Assembly (NCBI RefSeq): GCF_900103255.1
Contig: NZ_FMWS01000014.1
Span: 1 to 64,000, forward strand
Direction of reading: 5' to 3'
From: Gilliamella bombi
GTDB taxonomy: Bacteria > Pseudomonadota > Gammaproteobacteria > Enterobacterales > Orbaceae
Length of the DNA stretch: 64,000 nt
This document shows positions 18,721-27,993 of this stretch, in pieces (position 1 is the stretch's first letter; every line of letters starts with the position of its first letter). The notes under the pieces are model-generated. The model searched no databases, was not told where the DNA came from, and saw nothing but the letters and a program-made list of their open reading frames with translations. Both the position numbers and the translations under genes were made by a program.

Positions 18721-19569
18721 ATGAATATTGTAAGTACAATTAAAGAAGTCCAAGCACAAGTAAAAGCTTGGCGTCAAGCTGGGTATAGTATAGGACTTGT
18801 TCCAACAATGGGATATTTGCATGAGGGTCACCAAAGTCTAATGGCTGCGGCTAAAAAGGAAAACCAAAAAGTAATTGTGAGCATTTTTGTTAACCCTATC
18901 CAGTTTGGTCCTTCTGAGGATTTAGCCAGCTATCCTAGTGATTTAAATAGAGATAAAGTTGCTTGTGAGCAGATGGGGGTAGATTTGATTTTTTGCCCAA
19001 CGGTTAATGAAATGTATGTTCCTAATTTTAGCAGCTATGTTGACGTTAATGGTTTAACCAACGCATTATGTGGACAAAAGCGTCCAGGGCATTTTAAAGG
19101 TGTTTGCACTGTTGTCACAAAATTATTCAATATTACGCAACCTGATCGTGCTTATTTTGGGCAGAAAGATGCACAGCAGCTAGCTGTAATTAAACGTATG
19201 GTAAATGATCTGAATTTTAATATTGAGATTGTTGGTTGTCCGATTGTGCGTGAAGCTGATGGGCTAGCTAAAAGCTCGCGTAATAGTTATTTGTCCGAAA
19301 ACGAACGATCCGCATCTGTTTGCCTTTATCAAGCTATAGAAAGTGCCAAAGCAATGATAAAGCAGGGAGAAAAGTCAGTAACTGTTATTACAAAAGTTAT
19401 GCATGAGCTTATAAACAATCAACCCTTAGCTAAAATTGATTATATTGAATTTGTTGATCTAGCATCTTTACAATCGGTTGATATGCTTGAGCAAGATAGC
19501 TTATGTGCATTAGCCGTTTATATTGGTAAAACACGGTTAATTGATAATTTTATATATCAACATCCCTAG
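18721..19569 (+). CDS. panC: pantothenate synthetase
   Basis: PanC ligates pantoate and beta-alanine using ATP. The nucleotidyl-transferase HxGH motif appears as LHEGHQSL near residue 34, preceded by VPTMGYLH. FVNPIQFGP, GVCTVVTKLFNI, YFGQKDAQQ and KSSRNSYL, the KMSKS-like loop, are all intact in 282 residues. It starts five bases after panB and ends at a strong terminator. panD is not in the window. Confidence 0.96.
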   Translation: MNIVSTIKEVQAQVKAWRQAGYSIGLVPTMGYLHEGHQSLMAAAKKENQKVIVSIFVNPIQFGPSEDLASYPSDLNRDKVACEQMGVDLIFCPTVNEMYVPNFSSYVDVNGLTNALCGQKRPGHFKGVCTVVTKLFNITQPDRAYFGQKDAQQLAVIKRMVNDLNFNIEIVGCPIVREADGLAKSSRNSYLSENERSASVCLYQAIESAKAMIKQGEKSVTVITKVMHELINNQPLAKIDYIEFVDLASLQSVDMLEQDSLCALAVYIGKTRLIDNFIYQHP

Positions 19570-19599
19570 TTATAACAATATTTTCGTGATAGATATATA

Positions 19600-19629
19600 A
19601 AACCGCTTGATATAAAGCGGTTTTTTTTG
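19600..19629 (+). terminator. intrinsic terminator after panC
   Basis: AAACCGCTT (19600-19608) pairs with AAGCGGTTT (19615-19623) around a short loop and runs directly into eight or nine T. Confidence 0.88.
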
Positions 19630-19763
19630 TCATTTGTCGTGTAATAAAAATTTTTTAAGAAGATTAAATCAACGAGTTTATTATTCTGCCAATTTATTGT
19701 TTAGCTATTTTACTGTAGAATGGTCAAAATTTTATGCCTTAAATCAGGATTTATGCATTAATT

Positions 19764-22622
19764 ATGAAAAATACGACTTATAATCCACAAGAAATTGAAC
19801 AACCTATCTACAAACATTGGGAAGAAAGTGGGTATTTCAAACCCAATGGCGATAAGTCCCAACCAAGTTACTGTATTGCTATCCCACCACCAAATGTAAC
19901 TGGGAGTTTACATATGGGGCATGCATTTCAACAAACTATTATGGATGCCTTAATTCGTTATCATCGTATGCAAGGCAATAATACTTTGTGGCAATCAGGA
20001 ACCGATCATGCAGGTATAGCAACGCAAATGGTTGTAGAGCGGAAAATTGCTGCAGAAGAAAACAAAACTCGTCATGATTATGGTCGTGATGTATTTATCG
20101 AAAAAATCTGGCAATGGAAAGCTGAGTCAGGTGGCAGCATTACAAAGCAAATGCGCCGTTTAGGGGATTCAGTTGATTGGGAGCGTGAGCGTTTTACAAT
20201 GGACCAAGGCTTATCCAATGCCGTTAAGGAAGTTTTTGTTAGATTATATCAAGAAGATCTGATTTATCGCGGCAAACGTTTAGTTAATTGGGATCCAAAA
20301 CTGCGTACAGCTATTTCTGATCTTGAAGTCGAAAATCGTGAAGTAAAAGGTTCAATGTGGCACTTACGTTATCCTCTTGCTGATGGTATGAAAACATCAG
20401 AAGGAAAAGATTATTTAGTTGTCGCCACAACTCGTCCTGAAACACTATTCGGTGACACAGGTGTTGCTGTTAACCCTGAAGATCCACGCTATAAAGATCT
20501 GATTGGTAAATTTGTAGTATTACCGTTCGTAAATCGTCGCATTCCTATTATTGGTGATGAACATGCCGATATGACTAAAGGTACTGGTTGTGTAAAAATC
20601 ACACCTGCTCATGACTTTAATGACTACGAAGTTGGGCGTCGTCATCAGTTACCAATGATAAATATCCTAACTTTTGATGGTGATATTCGTACACAAGCTG
20701 AAGTATTTGATACTAATGGGGAACCTAGCACGTTATATTCAACTGATATACCATTAGAATTTCAGAATTTAGAGCGTTTTGCTGCCCGTAAAACTGTTCT
20801 TGCACAATGTGAAAAACTAGGTATTTTGGAAAAAATAGAACCTCATGATTTAACCATTCCTTATGGTGATCGTGGCGGTGTTGTTATTGAACCTATGTTG
20901 ACGGACCAATGGTATGTGCGAGCCAAAGTGCTTGCAAAACCAGCCATTGATGCCGTCAAAAATGGTGATATTCAGTTCGTACCAAAACAATACGAAAACA
21001 TGTATTTTTCTTGGATGAATGATATTCAAGATTGGTGTATTTCCCGTCAATTATGGTGGGGACACCGTATTCCAGCTTGGTATGATAAACAAGGTAATGT
21101 ATATGTGGGGCGTGATGAAGCTGAAGTACGACGTGAAAATAATTTGCCAAATGATATTGAGTTAGAGCAAGATGAAGATGTGCTTGATACTTGGTTCTCG
21201 TCAGCGCTTTGGACATTTTCAACGTTAGGTTGGCCAGAAAATACTGACGACTTAACCACGTTCCATCCAACGAATGTGCTAGTGACCGGTTTTGATATTA
21301 TATTCTTCTGGGTAGCTAGAATGATCATGATGACCATGCATTTTATAAAAGATGAACATGGAAAACCGCAAGTCCCATTTAAAACGGTGTATGTCACAGG
21401 TCTAATTCGTGATGAAGAAGGACAAAAAATGTCAAAATCTAAAGGAAACGTTATCGATCCTTTAGATATGATTGATGGTATTTCATTAGCTGATTTGTTA
21501 AAAAAACGAACAGGCAATATGATGCAACCACAACTTGCTGAGAAAATTGCTAAGCGAACAGAAAAGCAATTTCCAAATGGCATTGAAGCGCATGGTACTG
21601 ATGCGCTACGATTTACACTCGCAGCACTAGCATCAACAGGGCGTGATATTAATTGGGATTTAAAACGTTTAGAAGGTTATCGTAATTTCTGTAATAAACT
21701 ATGGAATGCAAGCCGTTATGTGTTAATGAATACTGAGCAGCATGATTGTGGTTTTAAAGGAGGAGATTTAGATTATTCGCTAGCTGATAAATGGATTTTG
21801 GCTGAATTTAATCAAACAGTTAAAACTTATCGTGAGGCATTTGATACTTATCGTTTTGATTTGGCTGCTAATATTTTATATGAGTTCACTTGGAACCAGT
21901 TCTGTGATTGGTATTTAGAACTAACGAAATCCATTTTAGCTAATGGCGAAGCATCGCAGCAACGTGCTGCCCGTCATACGTTAGTGACTGTATTAGAAGC
22001 TCTATTACGTCTGGCTCATCCAATTATTCCATTTATAACGGAAGAAATTTGGCAAAATGTAAAACTACTAATGGGTATTAAAGCTGATACCATTATGTTA
22101 CAACCAATGCCTATTTTTGATAACCAGTCTTCAAATGATGAGGCAGTTGCAGATATTAATTGGATAAAAGATGCGGTAATTGCTGTACGTAATATTCGTG
22201 CAGAAATGAACATTGCACCAAGTAAGCCTCTGCAGTTATTAATTCGTAAAGCGTCACCAACAGTGCATCGAATTACTAGTAATAATATTAGTTTTATTGA
22301 ATCATTAGCAAGATTATCTGAAATAGTCTTATTAGATGAAAATGAAACTGGACCTTTATCAGTAACTAAATTAGTTGACGGTGCAGAATTATTAATACCT
22401 ATGGCAGGATTAATTAATAAAGAAAATGAACTTGCTCGTTTAGAAAAAGAAATTGCACGCATTGAAGGTGAAATTATGCGGATTGCAAACAAGTTATCTA
22501 ACGCAAGCTTTGTTGATAAAGCACCTGCGGCAGTGGTCACTAAAGAGAAAGAAAAACAACAAGGTTATATTAATGATAAAGCCAAACTGCAAGAACAGTA
22601 TTTGTTGATAAAAAATCTTTAA
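19764..22622 (+). CDS. valS: valyl-tRNA synthetase
   Basis: This class I synthetase of 952 residues has the HIGH-type motif SLHMGHAF near 47, the CP1 editing domain with [13 protein letters not shown] near 222, KMSKSKGN at about 555 and the C-terminal coiled-coil arm ([25 protein letters not shown]) typical of ValRS. In enterobacteria valS follows holC; here it stands alone with its own upstream region and a bidirectional terminator, so synteny has been broken. Confidence 0.97.
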   Translation: MKNTTYNPQEIEQPIYKHWEESGYFKPNGDKSQPSYCIAIPPPNVTGSLHMGHAFQQTIMDALIRYHRMQGNNTLWQSGTDHAGIATQMVVERKIAAEENKTRHDYGRDVFIEKIWQWKAESGGSITKQMRRLGDSVDWERERFTMDQGLSNAVKEVFVRLYQEDLIYRGKRLVNWDPKLRTAISDLEVENREVKGSMWHLRYPLADGMKTSEGKDYLVVATTRPETLFGDTGVAVNPEDPRYKDLIGKFVVLPFVNRRIPIIGDEHADMTKGTGCVKITPAHDFNDYEVGRRHQLPMINILTFDGDIRTQAEVFDTNGEPSTLYSTDIPLEFQNLERFAARKTVLAQCEKLGILEKIEPHDLTIPYGDRGGVVIEPMLTDQWYVRAKVLAKPAIDAVKNGDIQFVPKQYENMYFSWMNDIQDWCISRQLWWGHRIPAWYDKQGNVYVGRDEAEVRRENNLPNDIELEQDEDVLDTWFSSALWTFSTLGWPENTDDLTTFHPTNVLVTGFDIIFFWVARMIMMTMHFIKDEHGKPQVPFKTVYVTGLIRDEEGQKMSKSKGNVIDPLDMIDGISLADLLKKRTGNMMQPQLAEKIAKRTEKQFPNGIEAHGTDALRFTLAALASTGRDINWDLKRLEGYRNFCNKLWNASRYVLMNTEQHDCGFKGGDLDYSLADKWILAEFNQTVKTYREAFDTYRFDLAANILYEFTWNQFCDWYLELTKSILANGEASQQRAARHTLVTVLEALLRLAHPIIPFITEEIWQNVKLLMGIKADTIMLQPMPIFDNQSSNDEAVADINWIKDAVIAVRNIRAEMNIAPSKPLQLLIRKASPTVHRITSNNISFIESLARLSEIVLLDENETGPLSVTKLVDGAELLIPMAGLINKENELARLEKEIARIEGEIMRIANKLSNASFVDKAPAAVVTKEKEKQQGYINDKAKLQEQYLLIKNL

Positions 22623-22634
22623 TATTAATAATAA

Positions 22635-22660
22635 AAAGCCTCTCAAATGAGAGGCTTTTA
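22635..22660. terminator. bidirectional terminator between valS and the OmpW gene
   Basis: AAAGCCTCTC (22635-22644) pairs with GAGAGGCTTT (22649-22658) around a four-base loop. A-rich and T-rich flanks suit both converging transcripts. Confidence 0.88.
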
Positions 22661-22671
22661 TACTTATTAAA

Positions 22672-23343
22672 TCAAAATTTGTACCCAACTCCAATCATAG
22701 CAACCCAAGGATCAAGCTTATAATTGGCTGTTACTTTTGTATTGCCTAAATGTGTAGTTGCTTTCGTTTCAATATCAATATAACGTATTTGAGCATTAAC
22801 GAGCCAATTTTCATTGAAAGTATAATCAGCACCAACCTGTGCTGCCCAGCCCCAGGAACTATCAAGATCTAAACCATGGAACCCAGCCTTTTTAGCTTCA
22901 CCATTGAGTTTTTCATCAAAAAAGAAGGTGTAGTTTATGCCCATTCCAAGATAAGGTTGAAACTCATATTGCGAATCAAGCGGATACCAAACAGCACTTA
23001 ATGTTGGCGGTAGGTGTTTAATTTTTCCTAAATGAGCACCAGAAAGGCCTGTTGAATTACCACCACCTAACTTAAGCTGATGGCTAAAAGGCGTTGCAGC
23101 TAGCAATTCGACACCAATATTATCAGTAACCATATATTGAAAGTTTAATCCAAGTTGGGTATCGTTATCTGCCTTTGCTTTTAGATCGCTTTTTACTCCA
23201 CCTACTTTAACATGATCACTTTTATCTTGAGGATGAACATAAACCGGTCCTCCACGAATTATAATTTCATTTGCTGTATGAGCATAAGCCAAAGAGCTTA
23301 CTAATCCCATTGAGATAAGCATTGTAATTGATGATACTTTCAT
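22672..23343 (-). CDS. ompW: OmpW-family outer membrane beta-barrel protein
   Basis: The ATG at 23343 is chosen because GGAGG lies just upstream; a TTG four codons earlier would contain that ribosome-binding site. The 223-residue product starts with a signal peptide (MKVSSITMLISMGLVSSLAYA, cut before HTANE). Then come eight amphipathic strands including VELLAATPFSHQL, LPPTLSAVWYPL, QPYLGMGINYTFFF and the terminal aromatic VAMIGVGYKF recognised by the Bam complex. OmpW forms a small hydrophobic-channel barrel linked to stress and uptake of small hydrophobic molecules. The family is certain; orthology to ompW is likely. Confidence 0.9.
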   Translation of the reverse strand: MKVSSITMLISMGLVSSLAYAHTANEIIIRGGPVYVHPQDKSDHVKVGGVKSDLKAKADNDTQLGLNFQYMVTDNIGVELLAATPFSHQLKLGGGNSTGLSGAHLGKIKHLPPTLSAVWYPLDSQYEFQPYLGMGINYTFFFDEKLNGEAKKAGFHGLDLDSSWGWAAQVGADYTFNENWLVNAQIRYIDIETKATTHLGNTKVTANYKLDPWVAMIGVGYKF

Positions 23344-23560
23344 TTTTGCCTCCAAAGTTAAATTGCGAATTAATGTAAATTATGACAACAAGTTTTAGTT
23401 AGATAAATAATATTGATTTTATAACTAATTTTATTTTACAATATTATAATACTGAATTTGATATTTCTGAGATTTATATCAAAATTCCTGACAAATAAAA
23501 TTAAATTGATAACTTGCATTATTAATATAATTTATATAAAATAAACGGAAATGTTTAAGT

Positions 23561-23636
23561 GGGTTGTTAGCTCAGTCGGTAGAGCAGTTGACTCTTAATC
23601 AATTGGTCGCGGGTTCGATCCCCTCACAACCCACCA
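23561..23636 (+). tRNA. tRNA-Lys (CTT)
   Basis: The 76-nt cloverleaf has acceptor GGGTTGT/ACAACCC, D stem GCTC/GAGC, anticodon stem GTTGA/TCAAT around loop CTCTTAA (anticodon CTT), T loop TTCGATC and encoded CCA. The T stem GCGGG/CCCTC has one C-T mismatch. It marks the left edge of the accessory stretch containing IS remnants. Confidence 0.92.
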
Positions 23637-23800
23637 TTCTTCTTATTTAAACTCTTATCTAATTCCAAAAAATATTATAAGATAAATAGCTAAGCTAAAA
23701 GTTATTTGCATCAAGTTGCACTGAATTGTGTATATGTTTTGTATACAAACTTTCTTGACTAAGTTGGCTAGTAATAAACTGTAGGAAAACGCCGAGTTGT

Positions 23801-24560
23801 TTACACTTCATGGTTAAAATAATCCTTTAAAAACTCATAAGGCGTTTTCCCTGAAATCGCTTTATGTGGTTTAACGGTATTATAAAAATTAATAAAGCGT
23901 TTTAGTTTTTGTTTTCTATCTATTGAATCGCTAAATATATGCTGATTATGCCACATCGCAATTCAAAGTTCGTATCACTCTTTCGGCTTTCCCATTCGTT
24001 TGTGGGCAGGCGGGTTTGGTGAATTTTTGATTAATACGGTGGTTGTTACACGTTTTAACAAATAAGTGTTCGCTGGAGCCTTGATATTCACGTCCATTAT
24101 CGGAATAAACACATTCAATAGTATAAGGACATTGGGTTAACACATCGTTTTGTAAAAATTGTGCCGCGCTAAATTGGGATTTATCAGGGTAAATACCCGC
24201 ATAAAGCTCACGTGAAAAATCATCAATACCGACAAATAAATATTCTCTAGTTTGCTGTTTCGTTTCATTTTTAAGTAAAGGTAAACGTTTGGTATCAACG
24301 TGTAGCATTTCTCCCGGATAGGTTTTGTTATAGCGTTTAGCTTGCTGTCTTAATTTATCTTCAATCCATTTTTCGACTTTAACCAGACGTTTAATTCCAT
24401 AACGAATGGTTTTATAACGTTCATTCTTACATTTCTTACTGGTTAAAAACACAAACAGCTTCAATCGTTCTTTTTAGTACGTTATAAATGACTTAACGAA
24501 TGGCAATAAAACGTTTAGCTAAATCAATGACCGTTATTTTTTCTTTTGCTATATCTCTTG
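23801..24560 (-). pseudogene. IS481-family transposase, frameshifted
   Basis: An integrase-core DDE transposase lies here in three frames. A fragment with an IAKEKITVIDLAKRF HTH-like N-terminus (about 24558-24512) runs into a stop. The main frame (24464-23946) holds the catalytic D of HVDTKRLP, D of YSDNGREYQG and E of NGKAERVIRT, then ends at LNCDVA. After a +1-type shift near 23955 the C-terminus continues MWHNQHIFSD through KPHKAISGKTPYEFL to a stop at 23801. At least two frameshifts make it non-functional. Clear terminal inverted repeats were not found by eye. Confidence 0.85.
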
Positions 24561-24566
24561 TCTATG

Positions 24567-24643
24567 ATAAGGCGTTAATTTTGTTTTTTTATGTATATTT
24601 ATTACAGTATTTTTTTAATCACTGTAAACAATGTGAGTAAATT
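24567..24643. repeat. ~75-bp dispersed repeat, copy 2
   Basis: Aligns with 227-300 over its whole length, with about nine substitutions and small length differences. On the minus strand it lies immediately upstream of the transposase N-terminal fragment. It contains TTACAGT and ACTGTAA as an inverted pair, not kept in copy 1. Confidence 0.6.
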
Positions 24644-24904
24644 TTATATATTTCTAATTAATCACTTTTCTTAATAATTAAATTAATGTTATATTTACAA
24701 TATATTTACAAGAAATCTAATCATTTCATTTACTTTAAAAAGTTATGTTGTTTAGTTTATAGTTATTTTAATTTTTTTGTGAATAGGTAATATTAGTATT
24801 TTATGTTTTTAAAAGCGCAATATTTACTCGTATTTTCACAAAACGTAATTAGTTAATAAAAGAACTTTAATAAATTTTATTATATAAAATCATAGGGTTA
24901 AGTG
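24644..24904. other. AT-rich region before the adhesin-like gene
   Basis: No gene seen. A TATATAAAAT-like stretch near 24880-24890 could be the -10 of a transcript reading into the ATG at 24905. Extreme AT-richness fits either a horizontally acquired segment or a promoter zone. Confidence 0.3.
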
Positions 24905-25047
24905 ATGAAAAAATTGCAATATGGACGAAGAAATGATATAATTAATAGTAAGGTACACAGGTACACAGGTCACCCTCTGAACAACTTAAAAAGTTATTTT
25001 TATACATACTGTTAATTTTCACGTATTCAAGTCTTTATAGTTCCAAG
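24905..25047 (+). pseudogene. possible true N-terminus of the adhesin-like gene, out of frame by an 8-bp duplication
   Basis: From the ATG at 24905 a short frame runs 36 codons to TAA at 25013-25015. It contains a tandem duplication of GTACACAG (24953-24968). The adhesin frame is itself open upstream to a stop at 24949-24951 and has no ATG in that stretch. Removing one 8-bp unit would join the two frames without a stop, giving about 50 extra residues before position 25048. The present arrangement therefore looks like a frameshift at a short tandem repeat. Confidence 0.45.
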
Positions 25048-26508
25048 TTGTACTTAATTAAAACTTCATTTTTGCTACTTTGGATAAAACCGAAGTTTCT
25101 GACTAAAATAGCAAAGTTTTGTAAACTAATTCCACGGTTAACGCAACCAAATATAAAAAATTATGCTTTTGGAATGATTTTGGTATTGTTAGGTTTAACG
25201 ATATCAAGTAATGCAATTGCACTATCAGCAATAACAGTAAAGACAATTCAAGGTAGTGCGCCTTATTTATCGTTTGATAGAAAGGGGACTAAAGCAAATT
25301 CAACAGAACATTTATTGAGTATTACATTGTCTGATGGTAGGCAATATAGTATCCGTAATAATCCGTCATCGGAAAATAACCCAATTGAGTTGCCTGCTGT
25401 AGATCAAAAACTGAAAGATATTAAGAAATTCATTCCCGAAGGGAAATCAGTAGTTACTTTAACAGATGTAGTATCAACTAACAAATTTTGGAAAGATGAT
25501 GATGGCGATAGTTCGATCTCTGTAACAGGTAATCTTACAATGACCGTGCAAAATGTTGATGGAAAAATAGTTAATGAGAATACAGAATTAAATGCTTGTT
25601 ATTCGCCTTATAAAATCACTTTAACGAGTGATAGTGGTATTTTATCTACCCAATACGGAAAGCCAAGATCAACTGAGTTTAAAGGTGGAAGCGTTAGTTA
25701 TTATCTAACACCTAAAGTTGCAGTTCCTTATGCATGCTTTGCTCAACCAACGTTAAGGTATAATGGAAATGTACTTGTTAGTTATCGTGGTCCAGTTGAA
25801 CAGTGGGATGATGATAAAGGCTTTAAACCACAAGATATAAATTCCCCCGCATCAAATTTCCCAACTATAGGGGCTAAGGGGATGTACTTTGATTTAACGG
25901 TGGCAGGAGCATCGGCAAAAGAGTTAACTTACAGCAAATGGCCAACAGATTCAAATATAGATTTAAGTATAAAACAAGGAAGCCGTTACAATATTGCTAG
26001 AATAGAATTAACCGGACCTAGTGATTCAAATAAAGGTCAAACCTCATCAGTTGTTCCAACTTACTTTAATATTTATTCAGATAAAGCAAAGACAAATGTT
26101 ATATACCGTTTTATGATAAGTAAATGGTTTGTTGCAAAGCCGACTTATAGCGGAGGTTTAGAGGCAGCCAAAGCGTACTGTAGTAGTTTAGGAAATGGTT
26201 ATAGGCTTCCCCATATTGTTGAAATGACAAATGCAAATAATGATATTGTTGCTTGGGCAGGAGGATTATCTGGTCAACCTAATAATTTCCAACGTCGGAT
26301 CGGGGGAGGATTCTTTGCAGAGTGGGGGTATACGGATAATGAATACTACGTGAATAGTGATTTTATACGGGATGATATCAATTTTGATTACTGGACTGCT
26401 GACCCTTTTTATGGTGGAGTACAAAATTATACTGTTTTTTCAAAGCAAGGTAATATTGGGCACTATTATTTTGTGCATAATGAAACTAGAGTTGTGTGCG
26501 TACGTTAA
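25048..26508 (+). CDS. secreted adhesin-like protein, C-terminal invasin/DUF823-like domain
   Basis: The frame gives 486 residues from a TTG at 25048; no good ribosome-binding site supports that start. A hydrophobic export signal lies at about 37-58 (NYAFGMILVLLGLTISSNAIA) with a likely cut after AIA. Next comes SAITVKTIQGSAPYLSFD, repeats of beta-rich sequence, and a C-terminal part with paired cysteines and GYRLPHIVEMTNANN, resembling adhesion domains at the ends of invasin/intimin-like proteins and DUF1566-type lectin folds. No Ig-like repeats or barrel are present. The family call is tentative. IS remnants flank the gene on both sides. Confidence 0.5.
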   Translation: MYLIKTSFLLLWIKPKFLTKIAKFCKLIPRLTQPNIKNYAFGMILVLLGLTISSNAIALSAITVKTIQGSAPYLSFDRKGTKANSTEHLLSITLSDGRQYSIRNNPSSENNPIELPAVDQKLKDIKKFIPEGKSVVTLTDVVSTNKFWKDDDGDSSISVTGNLTMTVQNVDGKIVNENTELNACYSPYKITLTSDSGILSTQYGKPRSTEFKGGSVSYYLTPKVAVPYACFAQPTLRYNGNVLVSYRGPVEQWDDDKGFKPQDINSPASNFPTIGAKGMYFDLTVAGASAKELTYSKWPTDSNIDLSIKQGSRYNIARIELTGPSDSNKGQTSSVVPTYFNIYSDKAKTNVIYRFMISKWFVAKPTYSGGLEAAKAYCSSLGNGYRLPHIVEMTNANNDIVAWAGGLSGQPNNFQRRIGGGFFAEWGYTDNEYYVNSDFIRDDINFDYWTADPFYGGVQNYTVFSKQGNIGHYYFVHNETRVVCVR

Positions 26509-26902
26509 TTATCAAGAAATGGAATTAAAAATTTTAGTTCCATCACAATTAGGTTTATGAGATAAAAACAAAAAACATCTAGTGTACTAGTTTAAGAATA
26601 AAAATGGTTATTGTAAGATAAAGTTATGGATTAAAAGACATTTAAGTTTGTAAGGTGATGATAAATTATTTGGTTACGTGTTGGTAAAATTATAGGATTG
26701 TGATTAGTTGTATCGAAGTTAAAGTCAATCGAATAATAAGACACGAATGAATTGTTACTGAAAGTATATATTCAAACAAAATTTCTACGCATCATGATGG
26801 AGATTAGACCTAGCTTTCTTATAACCATAATTTTTTAAGTAAATAAGATAGCAATTGTAGCTATTTTATAAAATAGTACAGCAAAAAAGTAGAAAATTTT
26901 CC
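26509..26902. other. intergenic region downstream of adhesin-like gene
   Basis: AT-rich, no gene. A palindrome-like segment just after the stop (TGGAATTAAAA then ATTTTAGTTCCA, starting at 26519) could form a weak hairpin without a T run. The rest precedes a decayed IS3 orfA. Confidence 0.3.
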
Positions 26903-27150
26903 ATGATAAAAGTAAAAAGAGAAAATGACAGGCACTAAATCATATTGATCTTAAAAGAAGTTGAAGACGGTATTCTGGTTAAAGAGTTTTGCTGGAAATA
27001 AAGTATGGGAAATTCTATTTTTTATAAATAGTGAGAGAAATCTAACGATATAGAAAGCTTATATATCAAATGTTTAAAAGAATTAGAAGCGGGAAATCAC
27101 AAGATTAAGTAGAAGTTTGCCGATTTGCAAGGATCAAATAACATGATGTG
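26903..27150 (+). pseudogene. decayed IS3-family OrfA (transposase HTH subunit)
   Basis: One continuous frame from the ATG at 26903 reads, with stops, IILILKEVEDGILVKEFCWK, then SMGNSIFYK, then KCLKELEAGNHKIK and KFADLQ. This is the order of an IS3-group OrfA: HTH with 'I..ILKE.E.G..VKE.CRK.GIS..TFY.W', then the leucine-zipper 'LKELE.EN..LK..FADL'. In-frame stops at 26936-26938 and 26999-27001 and further ones near 27029 and 27119 show decay by point mutation. No OrfB is detectable. Confidence 0.65.
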
Positions 27151-27203
27151 TTCTTATATTTTTTGATAATTGACTTATATAATTTAAGGAGGGAGAATAT
27201 GAT

Positions 27204-27725
27204 ATGAAAAACAGACAAAATCATATTATGAAAGTACGGCAAACATTACCTGATAATGTAAGCTTTATTGCAGAAGAAATCGATTATTTAGATTGTCAAA
27301 AAAAAGATATTTCTAAAAAATTGACAGCCTATGAAGCTTATAAAATGATGACATCCTATCAACCTAGATGGCTAAAAATACTATTTAAAATAAGGGATTG
27401 TTTAGTGAAATTAATCGGTGTTAAAGCGATTAATGGATTTGATAGTTCTGCGGAAAATAAGCATCAACCAGACGAAAGCAATATGGCCGATTTTTTTACC
27501 ATAACAGAGGAAACCAACGATAAACTGACATTAGTTGTAAAAGATTGCCATTTAGATGTATGTGTTTGTATTCGTGTTGTAGATAAAGGTAATGACATAA
27601 GTAAAAATACAGTATATTTAATTGCATCAGTTAAAAATCACAATATCTGGGGGAAATTATATATGTTACCCGTTGCTATTTTACATCCTTATATTGTTAA
27701 TAAATTATTTGAAAATATAAAATAA
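27204..27725 (+). CDS. DUF2867-family protein
   Basis: The 173-residue protein has the DUF2867 core: AYEAYKMMTSYQPRWLKILFKIRDCLVKLIGVKAI, then DFFTITEETNDKLTLVVKDCHLDVCVCIRV, and a C-terminal LYMLPVAILHPYIVNKL. Family members are small, often found near oxidoreductases, and have no firm function. AAGGAGG precedes the ATG by about 11 bases; an internal ATG at 27228 is a possible alternative start. The gene sits alone between an IS fossil and the yhiI operon. Confidence 0.75.
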   Translation: MKNRQNHIMKVRQTLPDNVSFIAEEIDYLDCQKKDISKKLTAYEAYKMMTSYQPRWLKILFKIRDCLVKLIGVKAINGFDSSAENKHQPDESNMADFFTITEETNDKLTLVVKDCHLDVCVCIRVVDKGNDISKNTVYLIASVKNHNIWGKLYMLPVAILHPYIVNKLFENIK

Positions 27726-27993
27726 TAAGTCTTTTATTATAAATAACTTATCAAGTTGCAATGAGCATATCAGCTTTATTGCATAATATAATGATGTTAT
27801 TAATTTCAAATCTATAAATAAAATATAAAACCATCCTGCTTATTTTTTTAGCTTTTATTGCGATTGTTTTATGAACAGATATTATTTGCCATAAACATTT
27901 GATACTATTTAAACGATGCAATTGATTAGGCCATAACGATTTGTTATCTCGTTAAAAATTATTATGAATCGTTTTAAAAAAATAAGGTGTTAT

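Noticed and set aside
23946-24464. Intact 172-residue transposase
   Set aside because: The frame lacks the HTH N-terminus and the C-terminus, which continue in other frames; called a pseudogene.
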